The position numbers and the translations under genes were made by a program. From a virus: a stretch of 22,316 nt of DNA. The stretch covers positions 1 to 22,316 of the IMG/VR virus record IMGVR_UViG_3300042450_000116; one strand, 5' to 3'. The notes below the pieces were generated by a model. That model did not search any database, had not been told where the DNA came from, and worked only from the letters and a program-made list of their open reading frames with translations. Below, piece after piece: positions 15,700 to 22,316 of this stretch (position 1 is its first letter; each line of letters opens with the position of its first letter).

Positions 15700-18090
15700 T
15701 TATCCTGTTACTGCCCATCCCTTGAGAAGAGCAGTTTGTGTTTTTAGGGTTCTAAATGCCAATGAGGTAGAACCAGTTGCTGTTGCGGGTCTACTAACTG
15801 TAATGTTAGTGTTTGGTGTGATAGCAGTAACTACAGATTCCCAACGAACTGTTCCTGTTCCGTTTGTAGTAAGAGCAATAGCAGCACCACCTGAAGTGGC
15901 TGCTACTTGGAAAGTGTCTGTGGCTGCACTAATTACAAAATATATTGTATTGGTAACAATTCCTGTTGTGGTAACAATTGTAGCAAAACTAACATGATCA
16001 CCATTAGACAAACCATGTGCTGTTTTTGTGACTAGATCACCAGCATCTGTAAAGGTGCAAGCAATGGCTGTAGTGGCAGGACTTCCTGTACCCGTCCATT
16101 GCATACCTACAACAACACCTGCTGTGTTTGCTGCTGTGATTGTGGTTAATCCTGCGGTTGGAGTGCAAGTAAGTGAAACAGGAGTTACCGCTCCCCAATT
16201 ACTGCTAATATTTAATATTAAGCCTTGTGTGTTTGCTCTACCTATATTATTAATAATATTTGTGAGTTCTGTTTCGGATAATTTACAACCAGAAACCTGA
16301 TGGGCAAATCTAATACCAGATATAGTTGCTTTAACTAGTGAAGGACACGAAAGAAATATGTTATTCGTGCTGGTTGCACTTGCAACATTAAACTGGGGCA
16401 CTGTTGTAAGTGCACCACAACCAGCCAACATACCACTTATATCAGTTGCATTCGCAGTATTAAACAAAGGCACGGTAGTAAGTGACTGACAACCATTGAA
16501 CATACTACCCAAATTAGTTGCACTCGAAGTGTTAAACAGGGGTACTGTTCTAAGTGAAAGACAATTAGCAAACATATTACTCATATCACCTACACCCGCA
16601 GTATTAAACAGCGGTACTTCAGTGAGTGAGCGACAACCATTGAATAGGCTGTTAGTACCACCAAAAGCACCAGTAGTTAGAGCCGCAGTGTTAAACGGAG
16701 GCACTGATATAAGTGAACTACAACCACCAAACATACCACCCATAGTAGTCACATTTGCAAGATTAAAGGATGGTACTCTTTTTAGTAAGGCACACTGACT
16801 AAACATACTACTCGTATTAGTCACACTAGCAGTGTTAAACAAAGGCACCGTGCTAAGTACAGAGCAAGTAGCAAACATCTGACTCATATTAGTCACAAGC
16901 GAAGTGTTAAACAAAGGCACTGTTGTAAGTGCACGACAACCATTGAACATACCACCCATATTAGTAACACTCGCAGTGTTAAATAGTGGTACTTCAGTGA
17001 GTACAAGACACTGAGAAAACATCTGACTCATATTAAGCAAACTAGCAGTATTAAACAGTGGTACTCTAAGAAGTGAAATACAATTAGCAAACATATTGTT
17101 TGTATTAGTTACACTGATAGTATTAAACAAAGGTACGGTAGTAAGTGAGTTACAAAGAGAAAACATACTAGTCATGTTAATCACACTAGCAGTGTTAAAC
17201 AGCGACACTGTTGTAAGTGCCCCACAATTACTAAACATAAAACTTGTATCTGTTAAAGCTGAATTAAAAACTAAATCAACAGTTCTTAAATTACGCGCCG
17301 AATTGAATAAGTAACTTGCACTTGCATTTGTCATTGCATTGCTTAATATACACACTTGTTCTAATGAGTTAAAAGCAATGGTTTGTGTAGCAACTCCCGC
17401 AGTAGCTACACCAATCAAAATACTTGTAAGACTTGGACCTGCAATTTTTATATCAAGAAAGCCACTGCTATAAGTATTTAAATTAGTTTGATTGTGTTTT
17501 CTGTGTACATTTATGGTTGTAAATGATTGTCCTGCTTGTGGTGTCACAGTAACAACTGCTAGTTTGTACGATAGTAAAGTAGCACTTCCATTTGTGGTGA
17601 GTGGTAGGGCAGATCCACCAAGCGTAGCAGATACCTGAAATGTATCAGCGGCTGCATTAATAACATAATATATCTGTCCTTCACTCAGCCCTGTGGTACT
17701 TACAATATTATAAAAACTTACTGTGTTTCCGTTTGAATAGCCGTGTGCTGTTCGAGTAACCACATCACCCGTATCAGTAAGAGTTACAGGAGCATTCGTG
17801 TTATTCAATCCAGCAGCAGTGAAGTTATATTGATGTTGTGCAACCACATCACTATTAATATTTTCTGTGGCACTTCCGTCACCCCAATCCACAGTATAGT
17901 TTCCTGCTGCGCTTAGTGCTAGAAAGTTCGAATCTACATCTACTCTGTGCAACCCAACAAATTTATTATCTGCACCTGTCATAGCAGGAAGCGCAGTCCA
18001 TGCAGGATTTCTTACCCAAGAGGTAGTACTCTGACTGCTAGTTAATTGTTTTGGTTTTATATTTTTTTGTGTGGCGTATCCAAAACTCAT
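15700..18090 (-). CDS. BspA-type leucine-rich-repeat adhesin-like protein, 796 residues
   Basis: The protein has an N-terminal tail, a PKD-like beta domain (NYTVDWGDGSATENI at 64-78, resuming with AVVTVTPQAGQSF at 178-190), 13 tandem repeats of mostly 24 residues (269-585) and a C-terminal beta region. The repeats have the pattern tVPLFNTasVTNMs.MF..C.sL typical of BspA/DUF285-type LRRs, known mainly from bacterial and protist surface proteins that bind ligands. Each unit carries one cysteine in the same place. A domain of about 69 residues (TAHG motif) occurs twice, at 104-172 and 680-748, once within the PKD-like domain and once within the C-terminal domain. There is no signal peptide or membrane anchor, so it is probably a virion adhesin rather than a secreted product. 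The start overlaps the upstream stop (ATGA). Binding target unknown. Confidence 0.88.
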   Translation of the reverse strand: MSFGYATQKNIKPKQLTSSQSTTSWVRNPAWTALPAMTGADNKFVGLHRVDVDSNFLALSAAGNYTVDWGDGSATENINSDVVAQHQYNFTAAGLNNTNAPVTLTDTGDVVTRTAHGYSNGNTVSFYNIVSTTGLSEGQIYYVINAAADTFQVSATLGGSALPLTTNGSATLLSYKLAVVTVTPQAGQSFTTINVHRKHNQTNLNTYSSGFLDIKIAGPSLTSILIGVATAGVATQTIAFNSLEQVCILSNAMTNASASYLFNSARNLRTVDLVFNSALTDTSFMFSNCGALTTVSLFNTASVINMTSMFSLCNSLTTVPLFNTISVTNTNNMFANCISLLRVPLFNTASLLNMSQMFSQCLVLTEVPLFNTASVTNMGGMFNGCRALTTVPLFNTSLVTNMSQMFATCSVLSTVPLFNTASVTNTSSMFSQCALLKRVPSFNLANVTTMGGMFGGCSSLISVPPFNTAALTTGAFGGTNSLFNGCRSLTEVPLFNTAGVGDMSNMFANCLSLRTVPLFNTSSATNLGSMFNGCQSLTTVPLFNTANATDISGMLAGCGALTTVPQFNVASATSTNNIFLSCPSLVKATISGIRFAHQVSGCKLSETELTNIINNIGRANTQGLILNISSNWGAVTPVSLTCTPTAGLTTITAANTAGVVVGMQWTGTGSPATTAIACTFTDAGDLVTKTAHGLSNGDHVSFATIVTTTGIVTNTIYFVISAATDTFQVAATSGGAAIALTTNGTGTVRWESVVTAITPNTNITVSRPATATGSTSLAFRTLKTQTALLKGWAVTG
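15847..16053 (-). repeat. TAHG-motif domain, copy 2, in the LRR protein
   Basis: It encodes residues 680-748 (TDAGDLVTKTAHGLSNGD to TTNGTGTV), identical to copy 1 at about 43 of 69 positions. It interrupts a domain whose two halves (GMQWTGTGSPATTAIA and SVVTAITPNTNITVSRPA) would read as one continuous, commonly seen phage beta unit. Confidence 0.8.
16336..17286 (-). repeat. 13-unit array of 72-bp LRR repeats
   Basis: The units encode 24 residues each, except the ninth, which has 29 through an insertion (TTGAFGGTNSLF). They follow the consensus tVPLFNTasVTNMs.MF..C.sL. Twelve units end in a C-x-x-L tail and one in CALL, with the cysteine kept in all 13. The DNA of units is diverged enough that unit boundaries are clear but the array is not a recent expansion. 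Confidence 0.92.
17575..17781 (-). repeat. TAHG-motif domain, copy 1, in the LRR protein
   Basis: It encodes residues 104-172 (LTDTGDVVTRTAHGYSNG to LTTNGSATL). It lies between the two parts of the PKD-like domain, after QHQYNFTAAGLNN and before KLAVVTVTPQ. Copy 2 lies on the other side of the LRR array. Confidence 0.8.
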
Positions 18091-18413
18091 GTGATTTCTG
18101 TCCCATAAAGATTAAAAGAAACATTTGTAGTACCTGCATAAACAGATACAACATCTGTGGTAGCCAACGACAAACCAAGAGTGAAGAATAAGGTATCGTT
18201 AGCATTTACTGTTGTTTCATAGACAATATAATGTTGGTTTGCAATACCTGCACCCGCAGGACGAACTGCAACACGAACAGTTGTTGATACTCCGATATTA
18301 CATACCGTTAAAGTAGAAGCAACAGCAGAGGTTGATGCGGGTACTGTATACAGACTTGTAAGCGTTGTTGCAGCAGGGTTTGATTGACCTAAAACTTTGT
18401 ATATGTTTGCCAT
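18087..18413 (-). CDS. Small beta-rich virion protein, 108 residues
   Basis: The protein begins MANIYKVLGQSNPAATTLTSLYTVPAST-like and continues with VCNIG..TTVRVAVRPAGAG, ETTVNANDTLFFTLGLSLATTDVVSVYAG and FNLYGTEIT. I know this pattern from many phages of aquatic bacteria, where it is encoded among tail or adhesin genes; no biochemical function is established to my knowledge. There is no signal peptide or membrane helix. It starts four bases after the stop of the 84-aa gene, with the ribosome site GGAG inside the end of that gene, and overlaps the LRR gene by four bases (ATGA). The context suggests a virion-surface or adhesin-adaptor role. Confidence 0.82.
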   Translation of the reverse strand: MANIYKVLGQSNPAATTLTSLYTVPASTSAVASTLTVCNIGVSTTVRVAVRPAGAGIANQHYIVYETTVNANDTLFFTLGLSLATTDVVSVYAGTTNVSFNLYGTEIT

Positions 18414-18417
18414 ATTT

Positions 18418-18672
18418 TTATGCTCCCATAAACAAGAATGTTTGTTCTAACCCAACAGAAGAGTTAATAGTAATCGTATTGCCAGATGGGACTAAGGTAA
18501 TATCTCTACCCGCTATTAAAGTAGGTCCTATTTGAACCACTGATGTATCATCTTTTTTTAGATACAATTTTCCATCTGCCGTGTTTACAGCCAGTTCTCC
18601 CGCAACTAGAGATCCACTTGAGGGAACGGCTGATGCCGTTGCGCTTCGTTTAAGTCGAATTATATTTGCCAT
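18418..18672 (-). CDS. Small Mtd-N-like fibre/adaptor protein, 84 residues
   Basis: It begins MANIIRLKRSATASAVPS and continues with LVAGELAVNTADGKLYLKKDDT, the pattern of short N-terminal domains that start phage fibres (like the Mtd N-terminal family: basic strand, GELA.n..DgklY.k..). A short beta segment (ITLVPSGNTITINS) and FLFMGA end the protein. It is essentially the N-terminal module alone, without the long shaft carried by its neighbour. The start has GAGGT overlapping the previous gene's stop codon. It may be an adaptor, a decoration protein, or a remnant of a longer fibre. Neighbours on both sides are adhesin-like. Confidence 0.78.
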   Translation of the reverse strand: MANIIRLKRSATASAVPSSGSLVAGELAVNTADGKLYLKKDDTSVVQIGPTLIAGRDITLVPSGNTITINSSVGLEQTFLFMGA

Positions 18673-18680
18673 TAGTTACC

Positions 18681-19832
18681 TCAATAAGATCCACCGTCAA
18701 TGGTGCTGTCTGTGTATAAACCATTTGTAACTGTACTTGCATTACCAATCAAAGCACCACGGAAATTAGTCGCTTGGATGTCACCCATAGTTCCAGAGAA
18801 AACTTCGGTTGTATTGGTTGCGTCTGGAATAAAGGTTAGATATCCAGTTGAATCGTCAAATCCAAAGAAGCCAAGCTTTGCCGAAGTTCCATTGTGCCAC
18901 CTAAATTCTACTCCGCGATCCTTGCTATCATCTGATGCAGGAGCGGTGTCACCACCAAGAGTAATGATGGGGTCATCAAGAGTTACTGTGGTTGAATTAA
19001 CTGTAGTGGTAGTTCCGTTGACTGTTAGGTTGCCGCCAACAATAACATTTCCTGTGGATGACAGAGCTGCACAATTAAGTGTTCCAGTGAATGTTGGTGT
19101 TGCTGAAAGAACAACCGAGCCAGTTCCGGTGCTTGTAGTAACGCCAGTACCGCCCTGTCCAACCGACAGTGCAGTTGTTAATCCTGTAAGAGATGTAATG
19201 TCAGAGTTTGCACCCCGCAAGGCAATACCAGCTCCTGCAAGTGTACTAGCTCCAGTACCACCGTTTGCAAGAGGAAGAACTCCACTTACAGCCGTTGCTA
19301 AAGCAACACCACTTGATGAGCCTGTGCCACCATTTGCAATAGGCAGAATACCACTTACACTGGCTGTTAAACTTACGCCACTTGCTGAGCCAGTACCACC
19401 TTGAGCTACAGTCAGTGGGGTTGTTAAACCAGTGATAGATGTAATATCAGCGTTAGCTCCCTTAAGAGCAAAACCTGTAGCCGCAAGTGTACTAAAGCCA
19501 GTACCACCATTTGCAATACCCAGAACACCAGTTACACCTGTGGTTAATGGCAGACTAGTACAATTAGTCAGTGTGCCAGATCCGGGAGTTCCAAGTACAG
19601 TAGCACCAGTGAATGTTTTAACACCTGCAATAGTTTGTGCAGTACTTCCAAGAGAAACAAAAGCACCAAGTCCTCCGATTGCTTGAATAGTAGTAGCAGT
19701 TCCTCCTGCCCCACCAGTGCCTTCTCCGTAGTAAAGAATATCTGTTCCTTCTGTGAACGCCAGCTCTGCATTTGCAAGTGAGGTTGGTGCAGCACTTCCT
19801 GTACTTCGCTTAATTCTAATTGTGTTTGCCAT
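18681..19832 (-). CDS. Fibre-like protein with ANGGTG repeats, 383 residues
   Basis: It begins MANTIRIKRSTGSAAPTSL with an N-terminal module like that of the 84-aa neighbour (basic strand, ANAELAFTEGTDILYYGEG). Residues of about 100-230 hold five copies of an (A/V)(N/Q/G)GGTG motif, often after GVLG(I)- or GILP(I)-type segments, a common fibre shaft repeat. The C-terminal part (NLTVNGTTTTVNS, ITLGGDTAPASDDSKDRGVEF, KLGFFGFDDSTGYLTFIPD) resembles cyanophage-type structural proteins, and the last residues are STIDGGSY. The ribosome site is AAGGAAAA before the ATG; it lies 8 bases after the 170-aa gene. Likely a short fibre or head/neck appendage; where it attaches cannot be read from sequence. 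Confidence 0.85.
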   Translation of the reverse strand: MANTIRIKRSTGSAAPTSLANAELAFTEGTDILYYGEGTGGAGGTATTIQAIGGLGAFVSLGSTAQTIAGVKTFTGATVLGTPGSGTLTNCTSLPLTTGVTGVLGIANGGTGFSTLAATGFALKGANADITSITGLTTPLTVAQGGTGSASGVSLTASVSGILPIANGGTGSSSGVALATAVSGVLPLANGGTGASTLAGAGIALRGANSDITSLTGLTTALSVGQGGTGVTTSTGTGSVVLSATPTFTGTLNCAALSSTGNVIVGGNLTVNGTTTTVNSTTVTLDDPIITLGGDTAPASDDSKDRGVEFRWHNGTSAKLGFFGFDDSTGYLTFIPDATNTTEVFSGTMGDIQATNFRGALIGNASTVTNGLYTDSTIDGGSY

Positions 19833-19840
19833 AATTTTCC

Positions 19841-20353
19841 TTAGTAATTTCCACCATCAAGTAGTGGAATGATTGTTGTAATTGTAACATTATTTGAGCC
19901 ATCAAAATTTGCATTGCCAGTTGCCTCGCCTCCAAGACTTATTGTTCTTGTATTGAGTAACTGTGAAGCAGTGCTTGTGTTTCCTGCAATAGTATTAGAG
20001 ACAGCTAAATTAGTGAGAGTTCCGACTGCTGTTAAACTAGATGTAACAACATTAGGTGCCAGTGTTGTACCTGTAAGACTTGCTGCAGCTGTTGTACCAA
20101 TTGGACCCGTAGGTCCTGTTGGTCCTGCAGGTCCTGTAGCACCTACAGATCCTGTAGCACCCGGAGGTCCTGTAACACCTGTCGGTCCTGGAATTCCTGT
20201 ATAGTAAGAAAGAGATATCCATGCTGTAGTACCATCTCCAGCCTTAATAAGGTTTGTATCAGTTTCAAATCCTAACTCACCAACAATTAAAATTGGATTA
20301 GCAGCAGTCCATTGTGCAGCAGTACCACGCCTTATTTGAATCTTAGATGCCAT
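19841..20353 (-). CDS. Collagen-like fibre protein, 170 residues
   Basis: Residues 1-50 are an Mtd-N-like start (KIQIRRGTAAQW, NPILIVGELGFETDT, IKAGDGTTAWISLSYY). Residues 53-86 are 11 uninterrupted Gly-X-Y triplets (GIPGPTGVTGPPGATG onwards), a collagen-like triple-helix segment that implies a trimer. The C-terminal half contains TRTISLGGEATGNANFDGSNNVT, which is also present in altered form in the giant tail fibre, and ends LLDGGNY. The ATG shares one base with the stop of the 70-aa gene and has GGAGGT before it. It is probably a trimeric appendage or adaptor in the adhesin island. Collagen-like proteins are frequent in phage fibres. Confidence 0.87.
   Translation of the reverse strand: MASKIQIRRGTAAQWTAANPILIVGELGFETDTNLIKAGDGTTAWISLSYYTGIPGPTGVTGPPGATGSVGATGPAGPTGPTGPIGTTAAASLTGTTLAPNVVTSSLTAVGTLTNLAVSNTIAGNTSTASQLLNTRTISLGGEATGNANFDGSNNVTITTIIPLLDGGNY
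20096..20197 (-). repeat. Collagen-like Gly-X-Y repeat
   Basis: The stretch encodes 11 Gly-X-Y triplets plus a final Gly, rich in Pro, Thr and Ala. The DNA shows the matching 9-base periodicity (repeated ggtcctg-type units on the plus strand). Confidence 0.92.
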
Positions 20354-20565
20354 TAAGGTGTACCTCCATCTATAGTTGTTATGTTACTATAGTTATCACT
20401 AGGAAAACCACCATCAATCATCCCTGCATTTATATCCGCTACAAGTGCTTCCACTTTAGCTTTACTTTGAGTCAGATTGGCTAGTGTATTTGTCTGTTCT
20501 TGTAAGAGAGTTTTTAATTTTTTATTTAATAACTGCTGTTGTTGTAATGCTTTGCTGGAACTCAT
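20353..20565 (-). CDS. Short coiled-coil protein, 70 residues
   Basis: Residues 5-47 form a polar helix with heptad spacing of Leu, Val and Ala (QQQQLLNKKLKTLLQEQTNT and on), a likely coiled coil. The last part (GMIDGGFPSDNYSNITTIDGGTP) contains IDGG twice, the same ending seen on the 170-aa and 383-aa neighbours. Start and stop both use the TAATG overlap, linking it to the DUF6321-like gene before and the collagen-like gene after. It may oligomerise with a neighbouring fibre protein. Its function is unknown. Confidence 0.75.
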   Translation of the reverse strand: MSSSKALQQQQLLNKKLKTLLQEQTNTLANLTQSKAKVEALVADINAGMIDGGFPSDNYSNITTIDGGTP

Positions 20566-20861
20566 TACTTACATTTTCTATTTTTAGGGCATGATGTCTT
20601 AGACTTACCGGGTCCACCCCATAGGTCTTTGCATGCCCAGTATTTAGCAGTGAGTTTATTACTTGCTGAATCACACTTATGTCTAGCCTTGAAAGACTTA
20701 CGAGCTTCAGGACTATAGTTGTTACCATAACCCGCTGCTCCATAATGAATGATCTTTTCTTTTCCATTAGCACAAGCCTTTACTACCCGTTTCTTATTGG
20801 GATTAGGAGACTTAGTGGGTTTGTTACAAGACATGCTAGCTTTATTAACTTTCTTAGCCAT
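20565..20861 (-). CDS. DUF6321-like basic, cysteine-rich small protein, 98 residues
   Basis: The protein begins MAKKVNKASMSCNKPTKSP and contains VVKACANGKEKIIHYG, then SPEARKSFKARHKCDS and AKYWACKDLWGG. This order and the RKSFKARHKCD...AKYWACK core are the pattern I know as DUF6321, frequent in phages of aquatic bacteria. Six cysteines (12, 30, 63, 77, 91, 97) and a strongly basic charge suggest a metal-binding or nucleic-acid-binding role, which is inference. I chose the ATG at 20861 over an upstream one at 20915 because AGGAGG stands 8 bases before it and because the family usually begins MAKKV. It overlaps the portal gene by 8 bases and is joined to the coiled-coil gene by TAATG. Confidence 0.85.
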   Translation of the reverse strand: MAKKVNKASMSCNKPTKSPNPNKKRVVKACANGKEKIIHYGAAGYGNNYSPEARKSFKARHKCDSASNKLTAKYWACKDLWGGPGKSKTSCPKNRKCK

Positions 20862-22316
20862 TAGGTTGTCCTCCTGTAAATGCAGACATGTCAGCACCTG
20901 AGTTCTGTAGAACATTCATGATACCTTGTCCACCATTTTGTGCAAGATCCTGTTGTCCTGCCTGTGCCATGATGTTACCCATTGCTCCAGCAGTTGCCTG
21001 TGTGGAAGCCTGAGCCATCTGTTGCTGAGCCTGTTGCTGCTGTAGCATCATCTGCTCTTGTTGAATATCTTCAGCTGAGCGTACCCAATTACGGGCATCA
21101 AAGCCAAGAGAAGTAATCAATGCTCTAGCATACTCTTCCCATTTAAATGCAGCGGCTGCTTGCTCAGGTAGATTGCGAACCATCTCGCCCATCTGCATAA
21201 GCTTTTGCAAATCAGTGTCACGACTTAAGGCTTGAAGACCAGTAATTACTTCAATAGATAGTACACCTTCATCATCAAAGAACTGTTCATACATTCTTGT
21301 ATCAAGTTCTTCTTTCTCAATCATTAAAAATACAGATCGCTTGACAATTGGTTCCATGAGATCTCTAGCGATAGCACTGAATGCTCCACCTAAGACTGTC
21401 TCAAGTTCAGAACCAATCATACGAACAGCGGTAGCAGTCACGCGGTCACCACTTGGCAGTGAGGAAGCAGACATTAGGAATGCCTGACCAATCTCTCTAC
21501 GCATAGTTTCAACAGCGGTCTGAGCGGCTGAGATCTGTGGGTTCATTGTCTGTGATGGTGACAGTACAAATACATCGGCTTGTCTCACGGGGATCCATGA
21601 GCCATTAGGTGCATCCGCAACATCATCTACCTCAGTAATACCGGATGGATCAATGCCCATCCAGAAGGCTGAGGCTGCTGCCATGCCATCTAGCAAGGCT
21701 CTCGTATACCCATCAAGACTTGATAGGTCGCCGAGGATATCTTCGCAGTGCGATCTCCCGTAGTTTTCTCCGGGTATGCCGTACCACCGTAGTACCGTCA
21801 CAGGACATACTTCGTAGACACCGCTTGTCAGTAGGTTGCCATCGCTGTCTTCCTTTTTGTACTTCCATAGATTGTCCTCCTTGAGATATTGACAATATGT
21901 TTTTTTGTAACCTCTCTTAGCGGATTCGGGTAAGGAGAAGTGTTGGCTAATTGCTTCTGGGTCTACAAGATCATATTCAATATGAATAATTTCATTGACA
22001 TCTCCAGCAACAGTACGCTGTACAGCATAGTTATCTAAACGGGTAACTCTAAACTTAAAGTCATCCATCTCATGTACTAAACAATCTCCAACTACAATTA
22101 GATTTTGAATTGTTTGAAAGATTGTTTCTCTTAAGTTAGTACCAATAAGTTTACGATAGACTTGATAACTCATTGTCTCAAGGTACTGCCCAATTTCTGC
22201 GGTTGGTTCTGTACCAGATCGCAGACCAAATTTAAAGAAGGGTGTGTCATTCAAAGGCATCATTGCTGATAGCATTCGACTGGCTAGTGAAGTCACACCT
22301 CTTGCACCAACAGATG
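20854..22316 (-). CDS. Portal protein / head-to-tail connector (5' end cut by window)
   Basis: The frame is open to the window edge and shows 486 residues of a T7 gp8-type portal (536 residues in T7), lacking about the first 50-60. It begins in SVGARGVTSLASRMLSAMMP, a segment found in this family near residue 60. Further landmarks are NLIVVGDCLVHE, the RWYGIPGENYGRSHCEDILG motif, the SG-x-ITEVDDVADAPNGSWIP part of the channel domain, and ATAVRMIGSELETVLGG. The C-terminal 80 residues are Gln/Met/Ala-rich (QQQQAQQQMAQASTQATAG), as in many T7-like portals. The portal forms the dodecameric ring through which DNA is packaged and released. The valine coded by GTG at 22296 is internal, not a start. 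It is followed by the adhesin island instead of the scaffold gene. Confidence 0.93.
   Translation of the reverse strand, partial: SVGARGVTSLASRMLSAMMPLNDTPFFKFGLRSGTEPTAEIGQYLETMSYQVYRKLIGTNLRETIFQTIQNLIVVGDCLVHEMDDFKFRVTRLDNYAVQRTVAGDVNEIIHIEYDLVDPEAISQHFSLPESAKRGYKKTYCQYLKEDNLWKYKKEDSDGNLLTSGVYEVCPVTVLRWYGIPGENYGRSHCEDILGDLSSLDGYTRALLDGMAAASAFWMGIDPSGITEVDDVADAPNGSWIPVRQADVFVLSPSQTMNPQISAAQTAVETMRREIGQAFLMSASSLPSGDRVTATAVRMIGSELETVLGGAFSAIARDLMEPIVKRSVFLMIEKEELDTRMYEQFFDDEGVLSIEVITGLQALSRDTDLQKLMQMGEMVRNLPEQAAAAFKWEEYARALITSLGFDARNWVRSAEDIQQEQMMLQQQQAQQQMAQASTQATAGAMGNIMAQAGQQDLAQNGGQGIMNVLQNSGADMSAFTGGQPNG
20870..20875 (-). promoter_or_regulatory. Strong Shine-Dalgarno site that decides the DUF6321-like start
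   Basis: AGGAGG on the minus strand lies 8 bases before the ATG at 20861, within the 3' end of the portal gene. It argues against the longer frame that begins at 20915. Confidence 0.8.

Noticed and set aside
16336-17286. Regular 72-bp spaced repeats that could suggest a CRISPR array
   Set aside because: The period is a multiple of three, the frame is open throughout and the units encode LRRs; there are no conserved palindromic repeats with unique spacers.
18700-19404. A 234-residue open frame on the plus strand
   Set aside because: It lies opposite the ANGGTG fibre gene; its protein is a Val/Pro-rich shadow of low-complexity coding DNA, with no ribosome site or known motif.
18418-20353. Possible diversity-generating retroelement target, since the N-termini resemble Mtd
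   Set aside because: No reverse transcriptase, template repeat or C-type lectin-like variable domain is present in the window; only the anchor module is shared with Mtd.
20365-20400. Two ACTATAG sequences, similar to the end of T7/SP6 promoters
   Set aside because: They lie within the coding end of the coiled-coil gene (DNYSNITTIDGG), lack the upstream TAAT block at correct spacing, and are explained by the protein sequence.
20862-20915. Longer start (MFYRTQVLTC) for the DUF6321-like gene
   Set aside because: The extension overlaps the portal coding end, lacks a ribosome site and does not look like the family start; AGGAGG precedes the later ATG.
22294-22296. GTG as the start of the portal gene
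   Set aside because: The frame continues upstream to the window edge with SVGARG, which belongs to the conserved portal sequence.

Overview
The window is part of the structural and morphogenesis half of a T7-like (Autographivirales-type) podovirus genome. Every supported gene lies on the minus strand, so transcription runs from high to low coordinates. The order portal, scaffold, major capsid, tail tube A, tail tube B (nozzle), T7-type tail fibre, small membrane protein, lipoprotein is the T7 gene 8-9-10-11-12-17-17.5 order. Genes are packed tightly, mostly with TAATG or ATGA overlaps or gaps of a few bases. Several small accessory proteins (a cysteine/lysine-rich DUF6321-like protein, a 108-residue beta protein, Mtd-N-like starts) are of kinds I associate with phages of marine or freshwater bacteria. 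The host cannot be named from this sequence. No integrase, tRNA, IS element or CRISPR array was seen.

Layout in transcription order. (1) 22316-20854: portal protein, cut at its N-terminus by the window edge. (2) 20861-14881: about 6 kb inserted where T7 passes directly from portal to scaffold. It holds a DUF6321-like basic protein, a coiled-coil peptide, a row of small fibre/adhesin-like proteins (one with a collagen-like stretch), a 796-residue BspA-type leucine-rich-repeat protein, two small proteins (60 and 32 aa) and a 174-aa beta protein. (3) 14881-12286: a plausible T7-like phage promoter, a 30-aa lysine-rich peptide, the scaffold, two RNA hairpins, the major capsid protein, and a strong intrinsic terminator just after the capsid gene, matching the place of T7 T-phi. 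(4) 12263-8311: tail tube A and an enlarged tail tube B. (5) 8299-659: a single 2546-residue tail fibre, about 4.6 times the length of T7 gp17, with a T7-type anchor followed by several families of tandem repeats. (6) 649-1: start of a probable lysis module, a small membrane protein and a lipoprotein with a second membrane segment.

The portal, scaffold and capsid proteins build the procapsid, the tube A and B proteins the short tail, and the giant fibre docks on the tail by its N-terminus. The portal-scaffold island is probably an expanded adhesin or virion-decoration module. Its genes share N-terminal start motifs, C-terminal motifs and internal modules with one another and with the long fibre, which suggests recombination among adhesin genes. 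The internal virion protein genes (T7 13-16), normally between tube B and fibre, are missing from that place: only 11 bases separate tube B from the fibre.

The largest gene-free gaps are 13604-13789 (two hairpins) and 12264-12394 (terminator and an orphan Shine-Dalgarno sequence). No stretch over 300 bases lacks a gene.
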